Source of the DNA: Firmicutes bacterium CAG:110
Lineage (GTDB): Bacteria > Bacillota > Clostridia > Oscillospirales > Oscillospiraceae
Length of the DNA stretch: 5,315 nucleotides
Direction: 5' to 3'
Assembly (NCBI GenBank): GCA_000434635.1
Contig: HF988115.1
Coordinates: 14,712-20,026 of the forward strand
This document shows, piece after piece, positions 1-5,315 of this stretch; within the stretch, counting starts at the first letter, position 1, and the number at the start of each line of letters is the position of its first letter. Under the pieces are notes generated by a model. The model worked only from the letters and a program-made list of their open reading frames with translations, made no database searches and was not told the DNA's origin. The position numbers were made by a program, and so were the translations under genes.

Positions 1-18
1 GGTGGGCAAGTGCCCACC
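1..18 (-). terminator. Possible operon terminator hairpin, cut by the window edge
   Basis: The first 18 bases form a perfect inverted repeat: GGTGGGCA, two bases, then TGCCCACC. As RNA this folds into a stem of about 7 GC-rich pairs with a 4-base loop. It lies 14 bases past the stop codon of the solute-binding protein gene, where a rho-independent terminator of the minus-strand operon would be expected. The U-tract would have to lie to the left of position 1 and cannot be seen. The stem may also extend beyond the edge, because bases 19-23 continue GCCCA. It could instead be an mRNA-protecting stem or part of a neighbouring gene's signal. Confidence 0.4.
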
Positions 19-32
19 GCCCAAAATTCTAC

Positions 33-1691
33 TTACTGAAAGAGCGCCTTCCGCACATCCAGCAGGTTCTGCTCATAGCTGACAACCTTTTCGTAGCCAT
101 AGCTGTCCCGTGCTGCCAGGAAGTCAGACAGAATCTTGTCAAACTCCTCGTCACTTGCAGCCGTGATCAGTTCAGGAACTACCTCCTGCCAGCGCTGATT
201 GATTCTGGTCGCCGCAATGGCCTCTTCGCTGTCACCAGTCGGCTCCAGATTGTTATAAATACCGCCGTTCACAAATGCGTTCTTGTCTGCCCAATCGCTC
301 ATTGCCGTGATGTAGTAGGGACTTGCCGGACGCCACTGGTCCACAATGACGCTATTGCGGAGCATCCAGTAGGTATCTACCAGGCCATACTGCGTAGCAA
401 AGGTATTGGGGTCACTGTTCATCAGCTCGATCATTTCATCCGTCAGCTGGGGCTTGCCGTCTACAACTTCGTAGGTTTCACCCTCAACTCCCAGGAAAAT
501 ATCCTTCTGACCCTCCTCACTGAGCATATAGGTCAGGAAAGCGATTGCTCTGGCGGGGTCCTTGCAGTCCTTGCTGATGAAGGTGCTCATCCAGCCATCC
601 AGAGAGCCCGGGAAAATCAGAGGAGCATCGCCGTTAGAATTTGCGGGGCCATCGATTGCAATATAGTAGCTGTCCGGATTTTCGCTGGAGGCCAGGATTG
701 CATTCGCTTCCTGCATTCCGCTCCACTCACGCAACATGCAGAAGTAAGCGCCGTTGTTGCTCTTTTCCGTAACCTGATCGTCAGAGTCAACCAGGTAATC
801 AATCCCGATCAGGCCTTCCTGATAAGCCTGCCGGAAGGTTTTCAGCCACTCGATGTAGTCCGGGTTAGAGATCCGGTCATAGATCTTGCCGTCTTCCTCA
901 TAGGGAACAGCCAGGAAGTTCTGCAAGTAGCTGGTCAGACCGTAGCCGCTACCGCCCTGTGCATAGAAGGGGGTAATATCCACACCCTTATAGGTTGCGT
1001 ACTCATTCTTCAGCGTCCGAAGCGTATTCAGGAAGCCCTCCGGCGTGGACATATCCGGGCTGCCCATATCTTCATACAGATCCTTGCGCACCAGGAAAGT
1101 CTGAACAGCCGCCGTCATACCGGTTTCGGCCATCTGTTCGGCACCGTAGGCATCATTGGGAACACAGTAGAGGTTGCCATCGGACTTGGTATGCCATGCG
1201 ACAACGCTGCCATCCACGACCTTCCAGAAGTAAGGATCGTACTGGTCAGCCAATTCATTCAGCGCGTAAGTATAACCCTGCTCATAGAGCGTATTGTAGC
1301 AGGTTTCCCAGGAACCCAGAGAAATCAGATCCGGCAGCGTTCCACTGATCATCATCAGGTTCAGCTCCTCAGACACATCTCCGGTAGGCGTAACAATATT
1401 GATGTTCACGCCCGTTTTCTCCGTGATATGCTTTGTGGACAGGCTGTCGCCCCAGGTATAGCCATACCAGGACGCGCCTACAAACCACTCCATATCGATG
1501 GGGCTGGTATCCTTTTCCCAAGCGGGGGCATCTGCGCTTGCCGTCGTTTCTGCCGCTTCCGTATTCTCGGTCTTTGCGGCCTCTGTCTGAGCAGGCGCTG
1601 CGGATGTGGTTTCCGTTCCGCCTCCCTTTGCGCAGGCAGCAAGTGAGAAGATCATAATTGCCGCCAATAGGACACTGACTATTTTTTTCAT
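33..1691 (-). CDS. Extracellular solute-binding lipoprotein of a carbohydrate ABC transporter (LplA-like)
   Basis: This is the sugar-capturing component of an ABC importer, anchored to the outer face of the membrane. The 552-residue protein starts MKKIVSVLL and has a lipoprotein signal peptide with lipobox LAAC; Cys20 is the predicted lipidated residue. Residues 21-60 are a low-complexity Gly/Thr/Ser/Glu/Ala linker, as in many Clostridia binding proteins. The rest resembles the large (about 500-550 residue) binding proteins that partner LplB/LplC-type permeases, with segments such as SGTLPDLISL and, later, DPARAIAFLTYMLSEEGQ, typical of the family's C-terminal lobe. An in-frame ATG 21 bases upstream (1712) is less likely, because the AAGGAG ribosome binding site (1700-1705) lies between the two and is correctly spaced only for 1691. 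It is the last gene of the operon, 47 bases after the LplC-type permease. The ligand cannot be read from sequence. The adjacent GH16 and CBM genes suggest beta-glucan oligosaccharides, by inference. Confidence 0.93.
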   Translation of the reverse strand: MKKIVSVLLAAIMIFSLAACAKGGGTETTSAAPAQTEAAKTENTEAAETTASADAPAWEKDTSPIDMEWFVGASWYGYTWGDSLSTKHITEKTGVNINIVTPTGDVSEELNLMMISGTLPDLISLGSWETCYNTLYEQGYTYALNELADQYDPYFWKVVDGSVVAWHTKSDGNLYCVPNDAYGAEQMAETGMTAAVQTFLVRKDLYEDMGSPDMSTPEGFLNTLRTLKNEYATYKGVDITPFYAQGGSGYGLTSYLQNFLAVPYEEDGKIYDRISNPDYIEWLKTFRQAYQEGLIGIDYLVDSDDQVTEKSNNGAYFCMLREWSGMQEANAILASSENPDSYYIAIDGPANSNGDAPLIFPGSLDGWMSTFISKDCKDPARAIAFLTYMLSEEGQKDIFLGVEGETYEVVDGKPQLTDEMIELMNSDPNTFATQYGLVDTYWMLRNSVIVDQWRPASPYYITAMSDWADKNAFVNGGIYNNLEPTGDSEEAIAATRINQRWQEVVPELITAASDEEFDKILSDFLAARDSYGYEKVVSYEQNLLDVRKALFQ

Positions 1692-1699
1692 TGTTCGCA

Positions 1700-1705
1700 C
1701 TCCTT
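1700..1705 (-). promoter_or_regulatory. Ribosome binding site that fixes the solute-binding protein start
   Basis: On the minus strand AAGGAG lies 8 bases before the ATG at 1691-1689. It falls inside the longer open frame beginning at 1712, so it argues that the upstream ATG is not the real start. The shorter start also puts the Lys-Lys-Ile signal peptide n-region at the very N-terminus. Confidence 0.8.
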
Positions 1706-1718
1706 GTTTCATATTTTA

Positions 1719-1734
1719 AGCAGCTCCAGCCGCT
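1719..1734 (-). promoter_or_regulatory. Intercistronic stem-loop between permease and binding protein genes
   Basis: On the minus strand AGCGGCT, two bases, then AGCTGCT can fold into a stem of 6-7 pairs including one G-U, with a short loop. It lies between the permease stop (1739) and the binding-protein ribosome site (1700-1705) and has no U-tract after it. Such stems in sugar-transporter operons can stabilise the downstream transcript and raise binding-protein output relative to the permeases. That role is an inference here, and a stem this small could occur by chance. Confidence 0.25.
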
Positions 1735-1738
1735 TTGG

Positions 1739-2617
1739 TTACCCTTTGATTGCGCCAAGCATAACGCCTTTTACCAGGTACTTCTGGATAAACGGGTACA
1801 GGCACAGGATCGGCAATGCTCCCACGAACATTGCGGCGTACTTTACGGTAGCCGATGTCGTTGTCCCGCCCAGCGCAAGCATTGCCTGCTGCTGCTGCGC
1901 CGTCATACTGGTTTCCGCCAAAAGCTTGTAGAGGATCGTCTGCAACGGTTCCAACGTCTTATCCCGAATATAAACAACGCCCTGGTAATAATCGTTCCAG
2001 TGGTAGACCGCCGTAAACAGTCCAATCGTTGCAATGACCGGCTTGGCATTTGGCATGACAATTTTCCAATAAACCGTGAATTCCGATGCGCCATCCAACC
2101 GGGCACTCTCTATCAGCGATTCCGGAATAGAACGGAAGAAGCTCATGAAAATGACCATGTTGTAGAAGGTAAACATTCCGGGGAGGATATACACCCAGAA
2201 AGTGTTGTACAGCTTGAGCTTGATCATCAGAATAAAGTTGGGGATCAGCCCGCCGTTAAAAAACATGGTGATCATTGCAATCTTCAAGTAGAACTTTTTC
2301 CCGATCAGGTCCTTCCGGGACATTCCGTAGGCGACCATGGAGGTGAAAAAGACGTGCGTAAATGTGGCAACAACAGTTCGAAGAATTGTGATTTTGAAAC
2401 CGCTGAGGATGTATTCATTCTGAAAGACAACCTTATAGGCATCCAGGCTCAAAGCCTTTGGCCACCACGCAACCGGCCCCCGGTTCGCAATTTCCGGCGC
2501 TGCCAGTGAATTCGCCAGAATATACCACATCGGGTACACGCAGGCAAAGCAAATAAGCACCATGATAATCGCCAGGATAACATCGAATGCCGTAACAGAA
2601 TGCAGTTTCTTGCGCAT
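1739..2617 (-). CDS. Carbohydrate ABC transporter permease, LplC/YtcP type (MalG-like)
   Basis: This is one of the two membrane subunits of the importer. The 292-residue protein has about six hydrophobic segments, roughly residues 12-35, 81-97, 112-131, 142-160, 194-205 and 261-277. The cytoplasmic EAA loop that docks on the ATPase is visible at about residues 169-193 (IESARLDGASEF followed by IVMPNAKP). The NGGLIPNFIL segment at 121-130 and the C-terminus ending KGVMLGAIKG are typical of the YtcP/LplC subgroup within the binding-protein-dependent permease family. The ATG at 2617 is preceded by GGAGGG (2625-2630) at 7 bases spacing. The upstream permease stops only 12 bases away, and the first G of this ribosome site is the last base of its TAG stop, so translational coupling is likely. 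It is followed by the binding-protein gene. No nucleotide-binding subunit is encoded in the operon. Confidence 0.95.
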   Translation of the reverse strand: MRKKLHSVTAFDVILAIIMVLICFACVYPMWYILANSLAAPEIANRGPVAWWPKALSLDAYKVVFQNEYILSGFKITILRTVVATFTHVFFTSMVAYGMSRKDLIGKKFYLKIAMITMFFNGGLIPNFILMIKLKLYNTFWVYILPGMFTFYNMVIFMSFFRSIPESLIESARLDGASEFTVYWKIVMPNAKPVIATIGLFTAVYHWNDYYQGVVYIRDKTLEPLQTILYKLLAETSMTAQQQQAMLALGGTTTSATVKYAAMFVGALPILCLYPFIQKYLVKGVMLGAIKG

Positions 2618-2629
2618 TTTTTGTCCCTC

Positions 2630-3583
2630 CTAAATGATACTCTCTCCTGTCAATTTCACAGAGGTGAAATTGCACAGGCGGAGAAGTCCATAGGCAATGA
2701 TACTGCGGAAAAACAGCACGGCCGTCGAAAAAGAGAACCGACCGGACACAATGCCCATATTGTAAATATACAAATCGATGGTCTCGCTGCGTGCCATGTT
2801 GGCAGAATTGCTCAGGAAGAAGATCTGGTCAAAATTGCTGGTCAGGCAGCCGCTTACGGCAAGAATGAACAGCAGCGCAATGGTCGGACGGATACACTGA
2901 ATGGTGATATTCCACATTTTGCTCCAGCGCCCGGCCCCGTCCAATTCAGCCGCTTCGTACAGCCCCGGGTCAATACCCGAGATCGCAGCCAGATAAATAA
3001 TGGCGCTCCATCCCATTTCTTTCAATGTATCGGAGAGGAACGCGATCCACCAGAACTTCTTTGGGTCGCCGTTATACAGGATCGGTTTGTCCTGCAGACC
3101 CAAAGCCATCATAAGCTGATTGATAATTCCGGACTGGGACAGCCAGGTAAGCAGGATACCGCCGAAAATTGCCCAGGAGATGAAATGCGGCATATAAGAC
3201 AGCGTTTGAACCAATCTCTTAAACTTAGCATTCTTGATCTCATTGAGCATAAGCGCAAAGAAAATCGGAATACAAAATCCCAGCGTGATCCGTAACGCGC
3301 TCATTCCCAGCGTGTTGTACACACTGCGCCAAAAGCGGTCATCCGATAAAAACGCCGCAAAGTGCTTCAGTCCGACGAAATTGTTCTCAAACAGCGGTGT
3401 GCTGATACGGTAGTCCGTAAAAGCAATATACAGGAACACCAACGGAACATAGCTGAAAACTGCCATCCAAATCAATCCGGGCCATACCATCGCCTGCAGT
3501 TCCCGCTGTTTCCAGAGGCTTCTTATCCCTCGCTGGAATCGACTGGAGTTTGACATTTTCTTCTCTGCTTTTTGCTGATTCAC
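2630..3583 (-). CDS. Carbohydrate ABC transporter permease, LplB type (MalF-like), GTG start
   Basis: This is the first gene of the operon and the second membrane subunit of the importer. The 317-residue protein has a basic cytoplasmic N-terminus, then hydrophobic segments at about 33-55, 93-113, 133-148, 193-203, 234-248 and 286-303. The EAA loop is clear at about 209-234 (YEAAELDGAGRWSKMWNI then an IRPT ending). The motifs SYVPLVFLYIAFTDY near the N-terminus and SYMPHFISWAI at 129-139 are characteristic of the LplB subgroup. The start is GTG at 3583-3581, chosen because AAGGAGG (3593-3599) sits 9 bases upstream. An ATG nine codons in (3556) has only a weak GAGAAG before it. No full-length MalF extra domain is present, as is usual for the short Gram-positive type. 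A partner ATPase is missing locally; related systems commonly share an MsmK/MsiK-type ATPase encoded elsewhere. Confidence 0.95.
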   Translation of the reverse strand: MNQQKAEKKMSNSSRFQRGIRSLWKQRELQAMVWPGLIWMAVFSYVPLVFLYIAFTDYRISTPLFENNFVGLKHFAAFLSDDRFWRSVYNTLGMSALRITLGFCIPIFFALMLNEIKNAKFKRLVQTLSYMPHFISWAIFGGILLTWLSQSGIINQLMMALGLQDKPILYNGDPKKFWWIAFLSDTLKEMGWSAIIYLAAISGIDPGLYEAAELDGAGRWSKMWNITIQCIRPTIALLFILAVSGCLTSNFDQIFFLSNSANMARSETIDLYIYNMGIVSGRFSFSTAVLFFRSIIAYGLLRLCNFTSVKLTGESII

Positions 3584-3592
3584 GTTGCTCCC

Positions 3593-3599
3593 CCTCCTT
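3593..3599 (-). promoter_or_regulatory. Ribosome binding site supporting the GTG start of the first permease
   Basis: The minus strand reads AAGGAGG followed by a 9-base purine-rich spacer and then GTG. This is the strongest ribosome site near the operon start. It supports initiation at the non-ATG codon rather than the internal ATG at 3556-3554. Confidence 0.75.
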
Positions 3600-3641
3600 C
3601 TGTCTACATGATAGCAGAGCTGCCAGTCAGAAACAACGCAT

Positions 3642-3674
3642 CAATTTTGGATTATATCCCAATTTTTTGGATTT
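3642..3674. repeat. Paired direct repeat in the divergent control region, possible operator
   Basis: CAATTTTGGATT (3642-3653) is repeated as CAATTTTTTGGATTT (3660-3674). The CAATTTT halves start 18 bases apart and the GGATT halves 20 bases apart, close to two helical turns. The pair overlaps the minus-strand -10 box and ends just before the plus-strand -35 box. AraC-type activators often bind direct repeats of about this spacing, so an operator serving both promoters is plausible. The sites are AT-rich, so coincidence is possible. No regulator gene is present in the window. Confidence 0.4.
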
Positions 3675-3680
3675 GGTTGA
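3651..3680 (-). promoter_or_regulatory. Candidate promoter of the ABC transporter operon (weak -35)
   Basis: The minus strand carries a perfect TATAAT at 3656-3651. The best -35 match at a usable distance is TCAACC (3680-3675, 18-base spacer), only 3 of 6 to consensus, and no TG extension precedes the -10. Transcription from here would give a leader of about 60 bases before the GTG at 3583. A strong -10 with a poor -35 fits activator-dependent expression, for example induction by substrate, but this is inferred. Its -35 zone overlaps the -35 box of the divergent GH16 promoter. Confidence 0.45.
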
Positions 3681-3705
3681 CATTATCCTTTGTATTATTT
3701 ACACT
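3677..3705 (+). promoter_or_regulatory. SigA-type promoter of the GH16 gene
   Basis: A perfect -35 TTGACA (3677-3682), a 17-base spacer and a -10 TACACT (3700-3705, 4 of 6 to TATAAT) form a good housekeeping promoter. Transcription would begin near 3711-3713, leaving about 27 bases of leader that includes AGGAGGT at 3724-3730. This position means that any coding start upstream of about 3711 in the same frame would not be on the transcript. Confidence 0.7.
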
Positions 3706-3723
3706 AATTCCACATGCAATATC

Positions 3724-3730
3724 AGGAGGT
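3724..3730 (+). promoter_or_regulatory. Ribosome binding site that fixes the GH16 start
   Basis: AGGAGGT lies 9 bases before the ATG at 3740-3742. It is a near-perfect Shine-Dalgarno sequence and selects the short, signal-less form of the GH16 enzyme over the frame opening at 3572. Confidence 0.85.
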
Positions 3731-3739
3731 TCGCAGCAT

Positions 3740-4513
3740 ATGTACGAAACACTCATTTGGGAAGAAACCTTTCCCGGATGTTCGCTGAATGAACATAATT
3801 GGAATCGACGGGTAGGTAACTGGCAGTTGTCTTCGGATGGGCAGCCTGTTGTGCCGGGCTGGGGAAACAGAGAGCAGCAATACTACACGCCACACAATCT
3901 GGAGGTCAGCGACGGCACCTTAAAAATCATCGCCCGTCAAGAGGAGGCACCCGAACAGTTTGGGATCCGCTGTCCATATACCTCAGCCCGAATCGATACC
4001 CATGGGAAATTTTCCTTTCAGTACGGGAGGGTCGTATTCCGCGCCAGATGTTCTGTGGGAAACGGGCTTTGGCCGGCAGTCTGGATGCTGCCGGAGGATA
4101 GCGTCTACGGCCCCTGGGCAGCCTCCGGAGAGATCGATATCTATGAAGCAAAAGGGCGTCTGCCCCAAAGCGTTTTCGGCACGATCCACTTTGGAGGTGT
4201 CTGTCCGCAGAACACCCACACAGAAAACCAGGCTCAGTTACCGGACGGGCAAGGGATCGATCAATTTCATATCTACGAGCTGATCTGGGAACCAGATTCC
4301 ATTTCCTGGCTGATAGATGGCGTCCCTTACGCCAAAGTAAACCAGTGGGACTCAATAGACCAGAGGATAAAATACCCGGCCCCATTTGACCAGCCATTTT
4401 ACCTTCTGGTAAATCTCGCCATTGGTGGGTCTTTCGATCTGGAGTCGGCGCAGAATATAACCCCGCAATTTCCCGCCATCTTTGAAATAGACTATATTCG
4501 GGTCTATCAGTGA
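3740..4513 (+). CDS. Glycoside hydrolase family 16 beta-glucanase (laminarinase type), probably cytoplasmic
   Basis: A 257-residue single-domain enzyme predicted to hydrolyse beta-1,3- or mixed beta-1,3/1,4-glucan with retention of configuration. The family signature GEIDIYEAKG at 130-139 gives the ExDxxE catalytic set: Glu131 (nucleophile), Asp133 and Glu136 (acid/base). This spacing is that of laminarinases rather than the ExDxE of licheninases. Other hallmarks are GWGNREQQYYT (41-50), LWPAVWMLP (110-118), TIHFGG (148-153), HIYELIWEPDSISWLIDG (177-194), QPFYLLVNLAIGG (218-230) and the terminal IDYIRVYQ. It spans essentially the whole catalytic domain and nothing more: no signal peptide, CBM or anchor. 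The start at 3740 is set by AGGAGGT at 3724 and the promoter at 3677-3705. The same frame is open back to 3572 and would add a hydrophobic stretch, but that part is promoter DNA. Divergent from the importer operon, it probably degrades imported oligosaccharides. Exact linkage specificity is not certain. Confidence 0.93.
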   Translation: MYETLIWEETFPGCSLNEHNWNRRVGNWQLSSDGQPVVPGWGNREQQYYTPHNLEVSDGTLKIIARQEEAPEQFGIRCPYTSARIDTHGKFSFQYGRVVFRARCSVGNGLWPAVWMLPEDSVYGPWAASGEIDIYEAKGRLPQSVFGTIHFGGVCPQNTHTENQAQLPDGQGIDQFHIYELIWEPDSISWLIDGVPYAKVNQWDSIDQRIKYPAPFDQPFYLLVNLAIGGSFDLESAQNITPQFPAIFEIDYIRVYQ

Positions 4514-4519
4514 ACAAAA

Positions 4520-4548
4520 ACCGGAGAGGATTCTTGATCCCCTCCGGT
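4520..4548. terminator. Bidirectional rho-independent terminator between convergent genes
   Basis: ACCGGAG (4520-4526) pairs with CTCCGGT (4542-4548). After one A-C mismatch two more G-C pairs extend the stem, closing a loop of about 9 bases. On the plus strand it is followed by AATTTT (4549-4554), 7 bases past the GH16 stop plus the stem. On the minus strand it is followed by five T residues (complement of 4516-4520, the first being the stem's closing base). It thus can stop transcription of both the GH16 gene and the converging CBM gene. Confidence 0.75.
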
Positions 4549-4553
4549 AATTT

Positions 4554-5315
4554 TCAGGAAACTTTATACAAGGAAATGTCGTCAATGGATATCGTATGAG
4601 CCATATTTTCTGTTGTGCCAACATTTCCAAGCATAAATACAAGCTTTACGCCCGAAGCAGCAGAACTAACAGTGAAATCATAGGAATAATTCGTCCAATC
4701 AGCACTCACAGACATAGTTTCGTCCATCAAGGGCGATTGGCCATCTTTTTCCAGAGCCAACCGGATTTCTCTATTCATAGACGCTTTTGCCTTAAATGTT
4801 ACACGATAGCTCCCAGAAGCTGGCACATCAATCACCTGATAAAGCTGCGCCGACCAAGCATTGGGAAGTGTAGTAGGAATATTGGCAACAAAGCACTGTT
4901 CTCCAGCATCAACGGAATATGTACTCCCGTTTTCTGTCCAAGTAGACCAGCTTGTAAGATCGTTCACGAAATTGCCATTTGTTACAATATCATCAGGAAG
5001 CGGAATGAGTGTTATATCATCAAAAGATACCGTATGCTCCACGTTCTGACTTCCTTCTACATTGCCCAGGAAAAAGAGCAGTTTTGCACCGCCGCAGGAA
5101 ACAGACGGTGCAAAATCATAAGTGTACGTCTGCCATTCTGGTGTCGCGGTAAAAGTGCTATTAAACAGAGCCGCATTGTTGACTCCCTCTACGCCAATTG
5201 TAATCGGTCTACTCACAGAACTCTTTGCACGGAAAGAAATGCGGTAGGTCGTAGAGCTGTAAACATCAACATTTTGATAGAATTGGGTAGACCATGTGTT
5301 TGGAAGCGTCGTGTA
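4554..5315 (-). CDS. C-terminal part of a tandem-CBM (CBM4/9-like) protein, probably a secreted glycanase; 5' end outside the window
   Basis: The frame is open from the right edge to a TGA at 4556-4554, giving 253 visible residues. The codon at 5216-5214 is GTG inside a conserved domain, not a start. Two homologous modules are visible: residues 2-103 (coordinates 5007-5312) and 148-249 (4569-4874). They align without gaps at 46 of 102 identities counted by eye, sharing TTLPN.WS.Q.YQ near the start and LGNV, HT.S.DDI near the end. Before the second is its N-terminal part, TNGNFVNDLTSWSTWTENGS, the usual opening of the CBM4/9 beta-sandwich. Such modules bind soluble or amorphous glucans and xylans and usually sit behind a GH16 or similar catalytic domain in secreted enzymes. 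No dockerin, SLH, LPXTG or membrane anchor follows; the protein ends four residues after the second module. Catalytic domain and signal peptide, if any, lie beyond the edge. Family confidence is high, the full product is not known. Confidence 0.8.
   Translation of the reverse strand, partial: YTTLPNTWSTQFYQNVDVYSSTTYRISFRAKSSVSRPITIGVEGVNNAALFNSTFTATPEWQTYTYDFAPSVSCGGAKLLFFLGNVEGSQNVEHTVSFDDITLIPLPDDIVTNGNFVNDLTSWSTWTENGSTYSVDAGEQCFVANIPTTLPNAWSAQLYQVIDVPASGSYRVTFKAKASMNREIRLALEKDGQSPLMDETMSVSADWTNYSYDFTVSSAASGVKLVFMLGNVGTTENMAHTISIDDISLYKVS
4569..5312 (-). repeat. Two tandem homologous carbohydrate-binding modules within the CDS
   Basis: The segments 5312-5007 and 4874-4569 encode 102-residue repeats with about 45 percent identity (46 of 102, hand alignment, no gaps). 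They are separated by 44 codons that contain the N-terminal strands of the second module. The amino acid divergence shows an old duplication rather than a recent or recombinogenic repeat. The first copy's own N-terminal strands lie beyond the window, and further copies upstream are possible. Confidence 0.8.

Noticed and set aside
995..1646. Plus-strand open frames opposite the solute-binding protein gene
   Set aside because: They are antisense to a clear lipoprotein coding sequence, have Arg/Pro/His/Cys-rich composition and show no recognisable domain or good ribosome site.
1713..1741. Possible internal promoter for the binding protein (TAAAAT at 1718-1713 on the minus strand)
   Set aside because: The matching -35 position reads TAACCA, only 3 of 6, and transcription would start practically at the ribosome site.
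1691..3295. Long plus-strand open frames opposite the two permease genes (1691-2509 and 2600-3295)
   Set aside because: They are mirror images of real membrane protein genes; the translated products lack domain signals and the permease frames carry EAA motifs and matching ribosome sites.
3614..3623. Short interrupted palindrome GCAGAGCTGC in the operon leader
   Set aside because: Only four pairs with a two-base centre; too short to support an operator or riboswitch, and the roughly 60-base leader shows no other structure.
3572..3739. In-frame upstream extension of the GH16 gene with a hydrophobic stretch resembling a membrane segment or signal peptide
   Set aside because: The stretch coincides with the AT-rich promoter region, overlaps the start of the divergent permease gene, lies largely upstream of the predicted transcription start, and the strong AGGAGGT site points to 3740.
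3927..4517. Minus-strand open frame of 196 codons opposite the GH16 gene
   Set aside because: It is Arg-rich and shadows an unambiguous GH16 domain; it would also have to be transcribed through the bidirectional terminator.
5214..5216. GTG codon as a possible start of a 220-residue protein
   Set aside because: The same frame continues to the window edge and encodes the conserved beginning of the first CBM repeat (TTLPNTWSTQFYQ), so GTG here is an internal valine.

Overview
The window looks like chromosomal DNA from a Gram-positive anaerobe of the Clostridia, possibly a gut Lachnospiraceae or Oscillospiraceae relative. This rests on strong AGGAGG-type ribosome binding sites, a lipoprotein sugar-binding protein with a Ser/Thr/Glu/Ala-rich tether after its lipobox, LplB/LplC-type permeases, and roughly balanced base composition. 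The genus cannot be determined from the sequence.

Layout, left to right. Positions 33-3583 hold a three-gene operon on the minus strand, transcribed right to left: an LplB-type permease (2630-3583, GTG start), an LplC/YtcP-type permease (1739-2617) and an extracellular solute-binding lipoprotein (33-1691). A perfect inverted repeat at 1-18 lies just past the end of the operon and may be its terminator, cut by the window edge. Positions 3584-3739 form a divergent control region with a good plus-strand promoter, a consensus -10 box on the minus strand and a pair of direct repeats between them. Positions 3740-4513 encode a glycoside hydrolase family 16 enzyme (laminarinase type) without a signal peptide. 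A bidirectional terminator hairpin at 4520-4548 separates it from a convergent minus-strand gene. That gene (4554-5315) enters from the right edge, and only its C-terminal 253 residues are visible: two tandem CBM4/9-like carbohydrate-binding modules.

Together these genes read as a beta-glucan utilisation locus. A probably secreted enzyme carrying CBMs (catalytic part outside the window) would cut the polysaccharide. The lipoprotein and two permeases would import oligosaccharides, powered by an ATPase encoded elsewhere. The cytoplasmic GH16 enzyme would shorten them. The GH16 family call and the transporter architecture are well supported by sequence. The substrate of the transporter, the shared regulation and the identity of the truncated CBM protein are inferences. 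All gene families here are known; the most interesting points are the cytoplasmic GH16 enzyme next to an importer and the compact divergent control region.
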